DNA of 5,181 bases, from contig DAOWHJ010000165.1 in NCBI GenBank assembly GCA_030641485.1, forward strand, positions 1 to 5,181, read 5' to 3'. Every line of letters begins with the position of its first letter. Position 1 is the stretch's first letter. The notes beneath the pieces are model-generated. The model did no database searches and was not told where the DNA came from. It saw only the letters and a list, made by a program, of their open reading frames with translations. The position numbers and the translations under genes are program-made. Below, piece after piece: positions 5,047-5,181 of the stretch. The stretch comes from Pseudomonadota bacterium. Its GTDB lineage: Bacteria; Desulfobacterota; Anaeroferrophillalia; Anaeroferrophillales; Tharpellaceae.

Positions 5047-5181
5047 TTCACCCTATTTGTTATGGCTTTATGGTACGTACCTGAATAGTTACGTTTTTTT
5101 ATTATATTAAAGGTTGGTGGCGTCGTAAGAAGTTCCGATATCCTGCGTTGTTGTGGTTTTCCATATCCTCCCATGAAACAT

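Larger units (their letters stand above)
4855..5181. other. Gene-poor right flank with repeats
   Basis: This stretch holds a C-rich tandem repeat (4918-4952), an inverted repeat (4908-4926) and copy 2 of the long repeat element (4978-5046). Beyond 5046 I see nothing identifiable. Two minus-strand frames are open from the right edge: one ends at a stop at 5102-5104, the other reaches into the repeat. Either could be the tail of an off-window gene, but neither shows a known motif. Confidence 0.55.

Noticed and set aside
5102..5181. Minus-strand frame starting MENHNNAG behind GGGAGG
   Set aside because: The GGGAGG is only two bases from the ATG, the frame has about 20 codons before its stop, and it may be the tail of an off-window frame. 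No known motif.

Overview
This window looks like a piece of a bacterial chromosome with moderate base composition. The one large gene fuses a PlsC-type acyltransferase to an alpha/beta-hydrolase-like domain. My recollection is that this architecture occurs in Desulfobacterota (former Deltaproteobacteria). That recollection and the many degraded toxin-antitoxin (TA) genes are the only taxonomic hints, so the assignment is tentative.

Layout. Positions 1-128 hold the last 41 codons of a gene whose tail resembles the C-terminus of ATPase/PD-(D/E)XK-nuclease-type proteins. About 130-320 is a short reading frame with one clear 4Fe-4S cysteine motif, followed by an imperfect octamer tandem repeat; it is probably a gene remnant. 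Positions 379-2496 carry the 705-residue acyltransferase/hydrolase fusion, intact and starting at TTG. From 2474 to 4854 the DNA becomes more AT-rich and holds four TA loci in different states: a ParE/RelE C-terminal remnant on the minus strand, a second ParE/RelE C-terminal remnant on the plus strand, an intact addiction-module antitoxin followed by a frameshifted ParE toxin, and an apparently intact DUF2281-type antitoxin / MazF-PemK toxin pair with an ATGA overlap. The remaining sequence contains a perfect hairpin with a TTGACA box beside it, a dyad just before the MazF operon, an 18-bp-period C-rich repeat, and two direct copies of an unusual repeat element that flank the MazF module.

How it works together. 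The acyltransferase fusion is the only metabolic gene and most likely acts in membrane lipid acylation. Its hydrolase half seems to lack the nucleophile serine. The rest reads as an accessory region where small TA modules arrived and decayed. Only the last pair looks functional as sequenced. The most unusual item is the repeat pair at 3972-4074 and 4978-5046. Both copies keep two sets of complementary 7-mers that cross each other, and the copies bracket the intact TA pair.
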